64,000 nucleotides of DNA, taken from Lineus longissimus (Eukaryota; Nemertea; Pilidiophora; Heteronemertea; Lineidae). A model generated the notes under the pieces. The model searched no databases. It saw only the letters and a program-made list of their open reading frames with translations, and had not been told where the DNA came from. This document shows positions 13,062 to 23,302 of the stretch, one piece after another. The translations under genes were made by a program, and so were the position numbers. The stretch is from positions 12,094,599 through 12,158,598 of the forward strand of contig NC_088309.1 in NCBI RefSeq assembly GCF_910592395.1. Direction: 5' to 3'. How positions within the stretch are numbered: the first letter of the stretch is position 1; each line of letters opens with the position of its first letter.

Positions 13062-14102
13062 ATGGCTTCCAATAACATATTATTGCGGAAAAGGCACTCA
13101 TTAGTGGGCAGAGATTTGCTGCCCATTTTGAAGCTTCTCGCCCGTTTCAAGGACGACGACCTCCCGGACCCACTTGCTCGTATACGCCTCAACCGCCCTA
13201 CCGAACAATTGGACGTCCCCGACATAGCAGTAGCCTTTCAGGAACTCACGGGTGAAGATGCGGTAGATTTTTTCAGAATGTCAGGTCGAGAAGATTCGGT
13301 AGGCAACTTCCGCCTGCTGCTACATTCGGCCATTGTGGTTGCGAACGAGTATGGACAGCCCGTTGGACAACAATTGCATGAAGACGAAGCACCAGTAGCC
13401 AAAGCCCCTCGCCTCGACCGTCAAGAACAGGATGAGGAAACCGCGCCGCGTTTACGGGAACGAATTCTAGAACTAGAAAAGAGAGAAAAGAACCGAAAGG
13501 CAGAACCGGTGGAGGCAGTCCTGAGGAAGGTGAGGAATTTATCCTTACAAGTAAAGCCCAACGTTACCCTCATCCTAGCCACTTTAGACGAACTAGTGGC
13601 GTGCGCCAAGGACCAAGATCACAAAGATTTGCACCTCTTTTACGAGCTCGGCAAACAAGCTGAACGTTTCAAAGATACTGTTGATATCCCCACTTTTTGT
13701 CTTTCCGCATTGGGTGGAGGCCAGTCTGACGTAATAATGAAAGCTTTAGCCAAGTGCAAAAAGGCCAAAAAGTTGGTAAAAAAGCCGCTTCGTTCCAGGT
13801 CACAGTCTCCACCGGTTACCTCTTCTGCCGTATCCTCATCCCCCCTTCAGCATGTTTACGCGCAGCCTCCCCCACCTCCCCAGCATCAGTTTGGCTTTGG
13901 TGGCTATGGTGCCGCTTACGGTCAGGGATATGGCGGGGGTTATGGGTACGGCAGAGGTAGAGGTCGCGGCAGGGGTTATGGCGGTTATGGTTATGCTAGA
14001 AATAACCCGGGCCCATGTAATTTTTGCGGTGAGGTTGGGCATTGGTACAAAGAATGTGAAAAGATGAAGTTGGCAAAGGCCCAATTTGACAACAAGAAAT
14101 AG
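13062..14102 (+). CDS. Ngaro ORF1: Gag-like protein with zinc knuckle
   Basis: An intact 346-codon frame from ATG to TAG. The middle (about residues 120-160) is Glu/Arg/Lys-rich and predicted helical. Residues about 230-275 are basic, then Ser/Pro-rich. Residues about 275-315 form a Gly/Tyr/Arg-rich RGG-like segment (GRGRGRGRGYGG). A CCHC zinc knuckle, CNFCGEVGHWYKEC, lies at about residues 319-332. By analogy with retroelement Gag proteins it would bind and package element RNA. It is the first ORF inside the split-repeat element. The coding frame is undamaged, so this copy may be young. Function is inferred from position and the zinc knuckle only. Confidence 0.8.
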   Translation: MASNNILLRKRHSLVGRDLLPILKLLARFKDDDLPDPLARIRLNRPTEQLDVPDIAVAFQELTGEDAVDFFRMSGREDSVGNFRLLLHSAIVVANEYGQPVGQQLHEDEAPVAKAPRLDRQEQDEETAPRLRERILELEKREKNRKAEPVEAVLRKVRNLSLQVKPNVTLILATLDELVACAKDQDHKDLHLFYELGKQAERFKDTVDIPTFCLSALGGGQSDVIMKALAKCKKAKKLVKKPLRSRSQSPPVTSSAVSSSPLQHVYAQPPPPPQHQFGFGGYGAAYGQGYGGGYGYGRGRGRGRGYGGYGYARNNPGPCNFCGEVGHWYKECEKMKLAKAQFDNKK

Positions 14103-14330
14103 GTCTAAGGTAAAATAGTCCGGTACGCTAAGTGGTATAAGTGTATTGTTCAGAAAACTGTTAATAAGTAAAGCAATTTAGATTTTGAACATCTTCCTCT
14201 CTCTCAGCTCAAGGGATCTTACCCCTTGCGGACCTAGTTCGCGCGAGCTGTGAGTTAGGAGAAGTTCTCCCTTTGATAGTCTGATACGCCTGTAATGAGA
14301 TGTTTCTACATTTTATTTTGGTTCTTGCAG

Positions 14331-16557
14331 GAATCCCCCCCCCCTACTATCTCACTGGGGCACTTTAAGCCAGAGATTCCAGAATGGGAATATGCGGTGA
14401 AATTTAATCCAATTGCTGCCGAAAAGGTCAAGAGGTTACAGGCGTCTTGGACTACCATTGGGGAAACTTCTCCTGACTTCACAGCTCAACAATTCAAACT
14501 CAATCAGGTTGTAAATGATGTATTACTTCTACAAAAAACTCCGGTGCCTTTGGACACTTTGCCTTTAAGGGACCCTGAACACTTTGTCGCTGGACAATTG
14601 CATCAAAATATTGAACTTTGGAGTTCCATAATGAACGATTTCCCAGAGAGCGAGATGGTTCACACTTGGTTGGAAAAAGGGGTTGACGTGCATTCTTTCT
14701 TTAGGCCATTTAAGGGTGAATTCAAGGGTCAGAAATACAATTCAAACGAACCCCCAGTTAGTTTTTTTTCCTAACTCTGTCCATTGTCAGAAACAAGCTG
14801 CTTTTATTTCCGAAACCTTGAATGATAGAATCAAAGCAGGTTCAGTCAGAGTTTGGGGTAAAGTTGGGGAGTGTCCGCCCCCTAAAGTAGTCATGCCCTT
14901 GGTAGTTGAACCTTCAAAGCCGAGATTATGCAATGACCAGAGATTCCTTAACCTGTGGATTAAGGATTCTCCCTTCACATTAGATACATTGAAAGAAGTA
15001 CCGCGATTGGTACACAAAGATGCTCTCATGTTTGCCACTGATGAGAAATCGGGGTATGACCATATTAAATTATCGCAAACTTCGCAAACGTATTTTGGCA
15101 TGGAATGGGCAGGTTGGTACCTAGTTTGTACGACGCTTCCGTTCGGATGGAAATCATCGGCTTATGTTTATCAAACTGTAGGCTATGCAGCTACAACCTT
15201 CTTAAGACATTTGGGGATCCCAACCATCCAGTATATTGACGACAGATTCTACGTGGTCCCTAAGAATATTGACGCGTCAAGCATTCCTTTGCTTTGGGTC
15301 TTTTTGGTATTATATATCCTTACAGAACTAGGTTACACGTTCTCCTTGCCAAAATGTGTTTTGCAACCTATGATGGCGCTCAAGTCCTTAGGGTTTCTAG
15401 TAGATTCTAGCAGGCAGGCGTTTCTTCTGCCATCTGATAAGAAACAGAAGTTTAAGGTTTTGCGCGAGGAAATTCTTCGTCAGCCCTTCGTCAGCCTTAA
15501 AACGCTACAAAGATTCGCGGGTAAATGCATTTCTATGATGTTGGTTTTTCCGGCCGCAAAACTATTTACGAGAGAGTTGTTTAGCGCAATAGCCAAAGCT
15601 TCGAAAAACAGTAAAACCATCCCAATCTCTGGCCCCCTACGGGACGAGATACAATTCTGGGCATTTTTGGATGATTGGCATGGGTATTTTTCTTGGAGAC
15701 CAGAAAAACATTTACATTACGCTCTGGCTACTGATGCTTCGGGATATCGCTATGGCGCGGTCACTCTATCAGGGCCACAGGTTGGTCATACTTTAGGTGA
15801 TTATTGGGCTGCAGATGATATAAGGCCGATTCATGTCAAAGAGGCCGACGCCCTCTATTCTTCCCTCTTAGCATTGAGTACAAATATAAAAGACCACCGG
15901 GTAGACGTTAAAGTAGATAACACAAGCCTAGTTTCGTCGTGGAATAACAAGGGTTGCAAGGACAACGCCTTAAATGAAATGCTCATAAAATTGTTTCATC
16001 TTACTCAGCAATTAAATATTGATTTACGTTTGCAGTACATTTCTTCGGCAGAAAATCCAGCAGATGCTCCTTCTAGGGCGATTTCAGCTCAGGACACTAT
16101 GTTGGCAAGTGAAAAATGGTTCCAATTGGAGTTACTCTATGGCCCGCACGGAGTAGACCTCATGGCATGTGACTCAAATGCAATGCGTTCAATACAGGGC
16201 GATGTTTTGAGACATTTTACCCTGCACCCTTCACCTCTGTCAGCGGGTCAAAATGTTTTCGCCCAGGAAATAGCTAAGGAGCTAAATCCTTACGTTTTCC
16301 CACCTATCGCTGTCATTCTACCCCTTATTCAGTTTTTGATCCAGCAGGAAATCCCAGTTTGCACGCTTGTGCTACCCATGACGTCACCCGCGCCAATATG
16401 GTGGCCACTATTAAAGCCCAGGATAATTTCACAGGTTTGCCTTGGGGTTAAAGGAGAAAAGGGCGTAGTATATTATCCCTCCAAGCAGGGGTTCATCAGA
16501 GATAACGTCGGTTTGAGATGGCCATTAATGGCTTTTCGAATTAGCTGCACATCATAA
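14331..16557 (+). CDS. Ngaro ORF2: reverse transcriptase-RNase H, one frame break
   Basis: The frame opens after a good 3' splice-site-like GGTTCTTGCAG. It runs to a T8 run at about 14762-14769, where the frame must shift, and continues to TAA at 16557. RT signatures include a KPRLCNDQRFLN block, ATDEKSGYDHI (motif A-type Asp), TLPFGWKSS, and YIDDR with the catalytic DD. RNase H residues follow: TDASGYRYG, the Glu in KEADALY, the Asp in VKVDNTSL, and the Asp in NPADAPSR. The C-terminal DLMACDSNA and FPPIAVILPL blocks are typical of the DIRS order. It would copy element RNA into DNA. The only defect seen is the shift at the T run, which could be a real mutation, programmed slippage, or a sequencing error. 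Confidence 0.82.
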
Positions 16558-16629
16558 TGTGCGATATCCTTCGAATATACTCTGTGGATGACGCTTTAAT
16601 CTTGATTATTTCAGAAAATCAGCGTTGAC

Positions 16630-17814
16630 ATGGGGGCAATTGACAAGCGGCTCCAGGAGTTGGATAAGGCGGCTTCCGCAACCCCCCTTATGAAGAAAAG
16701 GCAATCCCTAAAAAACGAGCTGTTGCAATTTTTGGCACAACTGCCTAAGAGGCCAACCCTGGAACGGGTTTCTCCAAAAGATCTAACACGATTTTTAGTA
16801 TGGAAAGACAAAGCCGGTAGGACACAGATCCATAATGCTTCCTGTATATTCCTCGGGCATCATGGTAAATTCCACTGTGGGTGTCCTACCCGTCTTGCCT
16901 TCGGTACGTTAGAAGGATTAGTCCGGTCCCTGAAATCCATTATTTCTGAAGAAACCGACAGGGGCAGCACGTGGGATATTTTCTCCGGGGTTGGGAATCC
17001 GGCTGATTCACCTCCTGTGAAATCGTATTTGAAGTGTGTCAAACGAGAGCAAGGTTTCTCGCACGTAGTTGCCAAGCAGGCAAAACCCTTGTTCATGGAT
17101 AAGCTTCAAGCTATTTCAAAATATATCGATAACCAGATTAAAAGACCAGATCTATCCCTTAGGGAGCAATTCGTTTTGTCCAGAGACCAAGCTTTTCTCA
17201 AGATGCAGTTCTTTGCCGGGGATAGGGCGAGTGATTTGGGAATTTTAAAAACACAGGAAGTTAAACGCTTACCCGATGGATCAGGTCTTGTAATCTCTCA
17301 TTCCCATGGGAAATCGTTTTCGGTAAACAAAGTGAATACCTTCATTGTTAAAGAATGTCCAAATCATCTTATTTGCCCGGTAAAGGGAGTTCAGCAGTAT
17401 ATCTCCAAGGCACAAACCTGGGGGGTGGATCTTACGGTCGGATATTTATTCCGTCCAGTCTCAGAAGCCGGTGTAGTGTTGGATGCGCCTATTTCGTACA
17501 GTGCAATTTACGATAGATTAAAGATTTATCTAAATACATTGGGGATCAACCAGGGTGAGACCCCTCACGGCTTAAGAGCCGGCTGCTCCATTACTTTGCT
17601 TCTGTCGGGGGCAGCTTCAAGCCCGGCGGAAGTAATGTCTCATGTTGGTTGGTTCACAGAGGCATCAGCAGAGTACTACAGTCGGTCAGATATTTTGGTA
17701 AAAGCGGCTAATGTGTCCGAAGCCCTGGCTGACAGTTCTCGTCGGCCAGAAGCGGTTAAAACACTTTACAGTAAGTTTGGCGATGTTGATAATTTCCCAG
17801 CAGCGTTCCCTTGA
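16630..17814 (+). CDS. Ngaro ORF3: tyrosine recombinase
   Basis: An intact 394-codon frame. It carries the tyrosine-recombinase active-site set: Arg about 199 in GDRASDLG, HGLR with His about 313 and Arg about 316, HVGW at about 338-341, and the likely nucleophile Tyr 349 or 350 in AEYYSRSD. A His/Cys cluster at residues 72-85 (CIFLGHHGKFHCGC) may bind metal. This enzyme replaces the DDE integrase in the DIRS order and would recombine a circular DNA intermediate into the genome. A good 3' splice-site-like CTTGATTATTTCAG ends at 16614, 15 bp before the ATG, so the ORF may be expressed from a spliced message. Confidence 0.85.
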   Translation: MGAIDKRLQELDKAASATPLMKKRQSLKNELLQFLAQLPKRPTLERVSPKDLTRFLVWKDKAGRTQIHNASCIFLGHHGKFHCGCPTRLAFGTLEGLVRSLKSIISEETDRGSTWDIFSGVGNPADSPPVKSYLKCVKREQGFSHVVAKQAKPLFMDKLQAISKYIDNQIKRPDLSLREQFVLSRDQAFLKMQFFAGDRASDLGILKTQEVKRLPDGSGLVISHSHGKSFSVNKVNTFIVKECPNHLICPVKGVQQYISKAQTWGVDLTVGYLFRPVSEAGVVLDAPISYSAIYDRLKIYLNTLGINQGETPHGLRAGCSITLLLSGAASSPAEVMSHVGWFTEASAEYYSRSDILVKAANVSEALADSSRRPEAVKTLYSKFGDVDNFPAAFP

Positions 17815-18162
17815 GCAGATTTCGATGTATATTTTTTTGCATTTTCGTATTGTAATTATTGCATGATTGTGTTGGTTAGAGTGTGGCCTCGCCTTTTCGC
17901 TACATGCATCATCATACTAAAACCATACCGTGTAATCTTCTGTGGAATTTAAAATACAGTGTTGAGTTCTTATAATAAAGCAATGTTAGAATTTAAGTTA
18001 CAATTTCTCGTTACCTCATTTTCGAATTCCGGACTAATTAGTCCCTAATTAATAATTAATTATGGCGGATTAATTAGTTAATTTTGTTTAAGTATTGGGA
18101 AAGGAGTTATGAAGTAGGGCATGTTTCTCCGGGATGGTTGAGAGCCCGGGCGTGCGCGCCTG

Positions 18163-18232
18163 TACATTTTCATACCCCAACACTTAAATGTGAAGATCAT
18201 ACACAAGCCTGGAGACACTTTGGGTATGTGCA
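18163..18232 (+). repeat. Ngaro split direct repeat B1
   Basis: TACATTTTCATACCCCAACA through GGGTATGTGCA. It is repeated at 18441-18510 and adjoins A2 without a gap. Confidence 0.85.
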
Positions 18233-18285
18233 GATCCAAAGTGTATCCTGGCGGTGATTGAGCGAACTGTATTTCGTCTCGCATG
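18233..18285 (+). repeat. Ngaro split direct repeat A2
   Basis: Second copy of the 53-bp A repeat. The B1-A2 boundary (TGTGCA/GATCCA) reproduces the sequence expected if B2 and A1 were joined in a circle. Confidence 0.85.
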
Positions 18286-18440
18286 GACACCCAGAAGGAA
18301 GACAGTTTGGCGTGTACAGGTTAATGTAAACCCTGTGTACGATGGCAGGCTCTGGAGCCACTGCAGTGGATTGGCTTTCCCCTCCCTCCCCGCCCTAGTA
18401 TCCGGATTGCTTTAGAGCCGTGTATGTATCTTCGCGCCAT

Positions 18441-18510
18441 TACATTTTCACACCCCAACACTTAAATGTGAAGATCATACACAAGCCTGGAGACACTTTG
18501 GGTATGTGCA
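18441..18510 (+). repeat. Ngaro split direct repeat B2 (right end)
   Basis: Second copy of the 70-bp B repeat. The match to B1 stops at TATGTGCA, which defines the right end of the element. Confidence 0.85.
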
Positions 18511-19094
18511 AAACATGTGATAAATTAAATCCTAATCTGACACATGTTAGACACATCTATTCTGAATCAAAAACATTTCAAATCTCTAAGTGAAATAATA
18601 CTTGAACAGGCCTTGGCAGATCTGTGGCAGTTCATTTAAGTATGTACTATCAGCTTTGCCCATGGTACCACCAAACAGTTAATCCTACACAGAGCCCTAC
18701 AACAGCATTGTGTATAACTGCATTTCTATTTTTCTGGACCATCAGTCATTATGGAGTACACCCCTTTAAGGAGAAATAACTGCTTATTGTTATTGTTTTG
18801 CCCCTGAAATAACGACAAGATGACAATGATTGGCAATGTAGTGTTTGTCTTGGTCATACACTCTAGCAAGTGTATTGGCTTCCAGTTGTCTCAATTCTTG
18901 TCTCCTCAGTCAGACATGTCAGACATTCTCCCAGTAGGCTTGTAAAATGAGAAGTGTTTTGCCCCAAACGACAACAAAAATCTAAGGTCTGCTTCCAAAA
19001 CCTTATTTTAAAAAAATGAAATTAACGATATGTCACTCATGTCTCGCTCTTGAGTGATATGTCCAAAACAAGGAGCTTGTGAACAAGTATTTTG

Positions 19095-19390
19095 TGTTTT
19101 ATTGGCAGGCAGGTGTGCTTCAAAACAGATACATTCCTGTTCAAGCTCAATTCCCCGGAGGGATGCGGGCACTCCAGCAACCTCACAGGGCTGAACTTGA
19201 CGACGTTCACATCGTTATCTATACCAGTTCGGTACCCATTTACTGCTTTGTGGAGCAAAGCAAGAAGGGTTTTAAGTGCCTTGCTCAAGGACATAAAGAT
19301 AAAACAGCCATAATCCTTTCAGAACCTAACCCACAACCTCCTGTTCATGAGCCTGAGGCTCTAACCACTATGCCACTGATCTCCCTCTGA
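19095..19390 (-). repeat. Possible tRNA-derived SINE remnant, reverse orientation
   Basis: The segment AGTGCCTTGCTCAAGGACA, then a diverged ACCCACAACC block, then AGGCTCTAACCACTATGCCA resembles the reverse complement of tRNA-derived SINE heads common in marine animals. The box-B-like part is degraded. The open frames across it are incidental. Confidence 0.35.
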
Positions 19391-20756
19391 CTGGATCTCA
19401 GAGGTGACACAGGGAGGCACTGATATCAATTTTAAACATCTGCCTTACCACCGTGGCACTCTGACAACTCTTATGATACAGCGACAAAATGTTGAGTAGC
19501 TTTATCACGAGAGAATCCTGTTGGGAAAGTGTCCTGTTCACATTTCATGTAACAGGTGCTGACCCCAGTGTTACTGAGCCATTGTCCTCTAAGAAAGCTA
19601 CTCTGAGCTGGAGTGTCCTTCAGAAGATACTGAGCCCAGCTGCTCTAAATCAGAAGCAGATACCAAGCTCCCGATACTTTGCAACAGATGCTAATCCCTG
19701 GTACTTGAAAACCTATACTGCACATTGAAGGGGTCGATCTATCAATAAACCATATACTCTGTGGACATGTCTTCAATATCCATGTAAAGATGAAAATATG
19801 TCTCAATTTAAAAATAAGGGCGAGGGGTTTACATGCTGGATTTGCTAAGGCAGCTTTTTAAAATGTTTTAAGGAGTCTTTTCTAATTCTAAGAATGTTTT
19901 TTATCTTTAGCTTAGTCTGAGGTACTTTGGAGATCTCTTCCAGACAAGTATTGGGCCCAGATTAATTTGTCTGGCATCTCCTTGTGATCTAGCTATTGAA
20001 TGGCTTCTTGGCCTAGCACATAAAGAATTCTACCAAAAAATATTCATCCAAATCTGAAGTTTTTAATGGCCAAATCCTTCCAAATGATCATTGTATACTT
20101 TATGATTATTTCGTCAGCTGAGCTGGCAAAATAACTATTCAGAACGGCGTCTGCCCCCCCCCCCCCATCCGTCAACATGGGGGTACGTTTTGTAAGACCT
20201 AGCCACTTAAAATCTGGCCATGAGGAAGAACAACCAAGGAAATGTCTCTGACAGAAAATTTAGCACGGTGCGACTTAAATTCTTCGGTCATTGTTTGCGT
20301 ATCGCATGTGACTATGCAGTGGCCCAGACAAGTCCACTTCTAATACCTGGTTGGCTGCATTGTCTAGGTAGGACCAGCATATTTACTGAAATAACTTCTT
20401 AGTGAATCCATGTCTGTGGTTCAGAAATGTATGACTGCATACCTACTTCATTATAAATACATGTATGCACCTCCCAGGAATTGCCAAGTGTTAAGTAGTA
20501 GATTTAGTGTTAAACAATTCAATGGGGGAAAAAACTACCGATAGGAATACCAGATGAGGTCATCACTGGCGTAATGGTCCAAGATCAGGGAAGTCCCTGG
20601 ACAGACATTAGCCTCGCATAAATGTCCCAGAATACCAATATCACGTCTGGAAATCTGCATCTTTTATTAGTTGGATGTAAAGAGAGGCTGTTTGCCTTTT
20701 TGATTTGTTTCCGCATCAGATGACATCAAATCGGATAAATTTGTAAACCTGGGAAT

Positions 20757-20840
20757 CTTAAAGGGAACCTATAGCAAGTACAGGTTTAAAAATGGGGAGT
20801 TTTGGATGGCCCGGTAAAAACCTAAGGCGGTAAAGTATTC
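20757..20840 (+). repeat. Interspersed repeat fragment shared with 54268
   Basis: The block AAAATGGGGAGTTTTGGATG GCCCGGT-AAAACCT-AGGCGG, preceded by CTTAAAGGGAA, is shared with 54268-54345. It is probably the end of an unclassified element. Confidence 0.5.
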
Positions 20841-21851
20841 TCATTTATAACTCTGACCTGTTTCGAGGACACCATACAGTGGTGCAATCCTCAACTTTAT
20901 TTCTCCGAATAGTTTAATCATTTAGCATGTATTGTATCGAACAATCAAGTCAAACCATCAACCAAGATCCCAGCTAGTGTCAAACATTCGGTAGTATTTG
21001 TTAGATAACTTTTCCTTCATAGCGCTATAAATTAAATGTATGTTATTTTATCTGAGTCGTGGCAGGAACTCAGTTAAAGCCAGTTGTATTGCACTGCTTT
21101 TGCTGACACCTGATATCCATAAAAAGAAATTTGCCCAAATTGATATCAGCTTAAAAAATTGTAGCAGATCTAACTTTCTCTCAGTCGAACGAGAACTTAC
21201 AAAAGAAGTCTACTCAGTTGAGTACAGAAAGAAAATGTCCACCCTGCCTTAGCAGATTAATACCAGCATTACATCTCCCTGGTCATTGTTCTAGGAGCAT
21301 GTACATGTATATGAATATCTTATAAATGTTTTATAGGTGTCGGTACCAGTATATAAAAACTTGTTGAGGCTCTGCCACCTTTAAATCAATTTCTTGTATA
21401 TAGAAAATGTCATTTTCACAGCTCCCTGAATCCAATTGGCAGAAAAGAACAACTTCTGCCATCAATCTATCAAGGAATGCATCTTGGACTGTTGGTGCGG
21501 TCTGGTGTTAACCCTTTGACCCCCTGGCCGAAGTGTCAGAGGCTAGCAAAATACGGGCAGCCGATTTCTCGGCCCCCACGTATATAGTTTATTTATATCA
21601 GGTCACATGGCAATAACAGATTTTATTTTTTGACGAATTTTGGCCCAGGTGGCCAGTATCCACTGCCAGAGAATCCAGGGGGCCAGCGGCCAGCGGCTAT
21701 TGCTGATGAGTTTGCTCAGGTTGTAGCACTGGTTGTTCAACTTACCTGAGGTCTACTGCAAGTTTTCAGATTAGACTGAGTTAAAGTGTAAAGTCAGATT
21801 ATAACATATACCGTTGTTGATATCTATAATCCCAAAACGTAAATTTTTCAG

Positions 21852-22032
21852 GCACATGACAGATTTTGAGGAAGTGACGTTAGAATTTAGTGATGATGAG
21901 CCAACACCATATGAAACCGTGAAGGTGCCTGATAAGGAGACAACCTATGGCACTAACCGGTGCTGCTGCAGTTGCCATGGGACTTCTGGTGCTATGAGGA
22001 GGAAAACACATTGTAGGAAATGTGCTCTTGCA
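21852..22032 (+). CDS. gon4l: gon-4-like exon: FEEV segment and cysteine cluster
   Basis: The exon lies between the acceptor ATTTTTCAG and the donor GTAAGT. Its first base completes the codon split by the previous intron. It reads DFEEVTLEFSDDEP and then RCCCSCHGTSG, RRKTHCRKCALA. GON4L proteins have an equivalent FEEV acidic segment followed by a Cys/His cluster, which looks metal-binding. It ends in phase 0, matching the next exon 7.6 kb downstream. Confidence 0.75.
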
Positions 22033-22735
22033 GTAAGTGGGCAGTGTGGCTTTGTAAAATCTCCTAAATAATAGTAGGTTTTGGAGTTACCTTCGTAGAC
22101 AAGGAGGAGTTTTGCTTATAAAGATTACTCGGGGGCTGCCTCTTGCATTTATCCAGAGTGTGCTTGCCAAGTTTATGTATTTGTATAATCTTTGGTGAGA
22201 AAGGTTTAGACTTCTCAATCTCAGAAGATGACAGTTTTAGTGCAAGAATGCAAGTCTAGTAACAGTTGTCTAATAATTTATCGGAAATGTGTTCCAACAT
22301 AAAGCAGATGGTCAAATAGACACTGTCCTGGTGCATAAGATGCTCAGTCCACGAGGCATTGATCTTTTTGAGCTGGAAATTTATGGTCATTCCCTGGCGT
22401 TGGTTAGACGTGTACTTCAAATGCTTCCAGGATCTGTATGAAAGGTGCTTTTTTCGGACCTGAAGGGGAACTACAGGCTGGAGCTATGGGGTCAAGTTGA
22501 TGGTCTCCATGTGACTAATTTGCACAGTAGAGGACTGGGCACGTTTTATTTAGCGATAAATATATCCCTGATGCAAGCTAGAACTCTTGATATACTGCAA
22601 TATAAGAGAGACCCCTATTCGCAATGTCGGATAACTAATAATGTTGCCTGCCTTGCTGCTGCGTATAGAGTCCTGTTAAGCTTCATAAGCCCTTCGGCTT
22701 TGTAACCCAGCATACTTTGGTATAAAAAGCATGGT
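22033..22735. other. Intron DNA, nothing recognised
   Basis: Start of the intron that contains the TTAA-type MITE and nested DIRS element. No gene or RNA was identified. Confidence 0.45.
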
Positions 22736-22818
22736 TTAACCCTTAAAGGGCCAACTGCGACGATCGTCGAATCTTGGCCAAGACGCCAACTTCGACGATC
22801 ATCGAATTTTCACCATGC

Positions 22819-23007
22819 CATTTTGTGTCATTCAAACTTACCTATGGAACACTTTTGCATGTTACTCCATTTGGGCTCAAACACAAGAGTATCCCTTTAA
22901 TTTTCTAAAGGGAGAACTGAGTTAACAGCTCGGCCGCCAGGCGGCGCCCTGACCGATCCCGCGAGATCGCGCCGATCTCATGCCGCCATATTCAGTCTTT
23001 ACTCTTG
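22819..23007 (+). repeat. DIRS left inverted terminal repeat
   Basis: From CATTTTGTGTCATTC to TTTACTCTTG. Its inner about 150 bp are the reverse complement of 29173-29323. Confidence 0.85.
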
Positions 23008-23302
23008 TGCTTCTACGAAGCACATCGTTTTTTCAAAGCTGCCGTGAATTCGATTTAAAACCAAATTCAACCAGCCAAGTCTAGACGATTTTTGGGTTCA
23101 TTCACCTACGGAGTAGACCGCCAAACTAATCTTGGCATTAGTATTGTCCAGTCTATTTAATTATAGACATTTTCTTAGCTAGCTTAGTCGACCCGGCTCC
23201 ATTATTTTGATCTTGGTAGGGTAGAGTTAAGTAGGCTATTCTCCGCTCTATTGTAATGAACAAGACTCAGATCCATTGCAATAGTGTTTAATTCAAGTAG
23301 GC

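Larger units (their letters stand above)
12444..18510 (+). mobile_element. Ngaro-type tyrosine-recombinase (DIRS-order) retrotransposon with split direct repeats
   Basis: The element has the A1-ORFs-B1-A2-B2 arrangement. A1 is 12444-12496 and A2 is 18233-18285 (53 bp, essentially identical). B1 is 18163-18232 and B2 is 18441-18510 (70 bp, one or two differences). B1 abuts A2 exactly, so the internal B1A2 joint equals the joint that would form if the element's two ends (B2 and A1) were circularised. This is the signature of the Ngaro/PAT group. Three consecutive frames encode a Gag-like protein, RT-RNase H and a tyrosine recombinase. No target-site duplication is visible, as expected for this order. 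It lies in sense orientation in a gon-4-like intron. Confidence 0.88.
18511..21851. other. Intron DNA with repeat fragments
   Basis: No exon recognised. It holds a SINE-like block (19095-19390), a C-run of about 15 at 20154, a fragment shared with 54268 (20757-20840), and an isolated TTAACCCTTTGACC motif at 21508 that resembles a MITE end without a partner. Confidence 0.45.

Noticed and set aside
22445-22705. 86-codon frame in the gon-4-like intron
   Set aside because: No motif, no splice support and no resemblance to known proteins.
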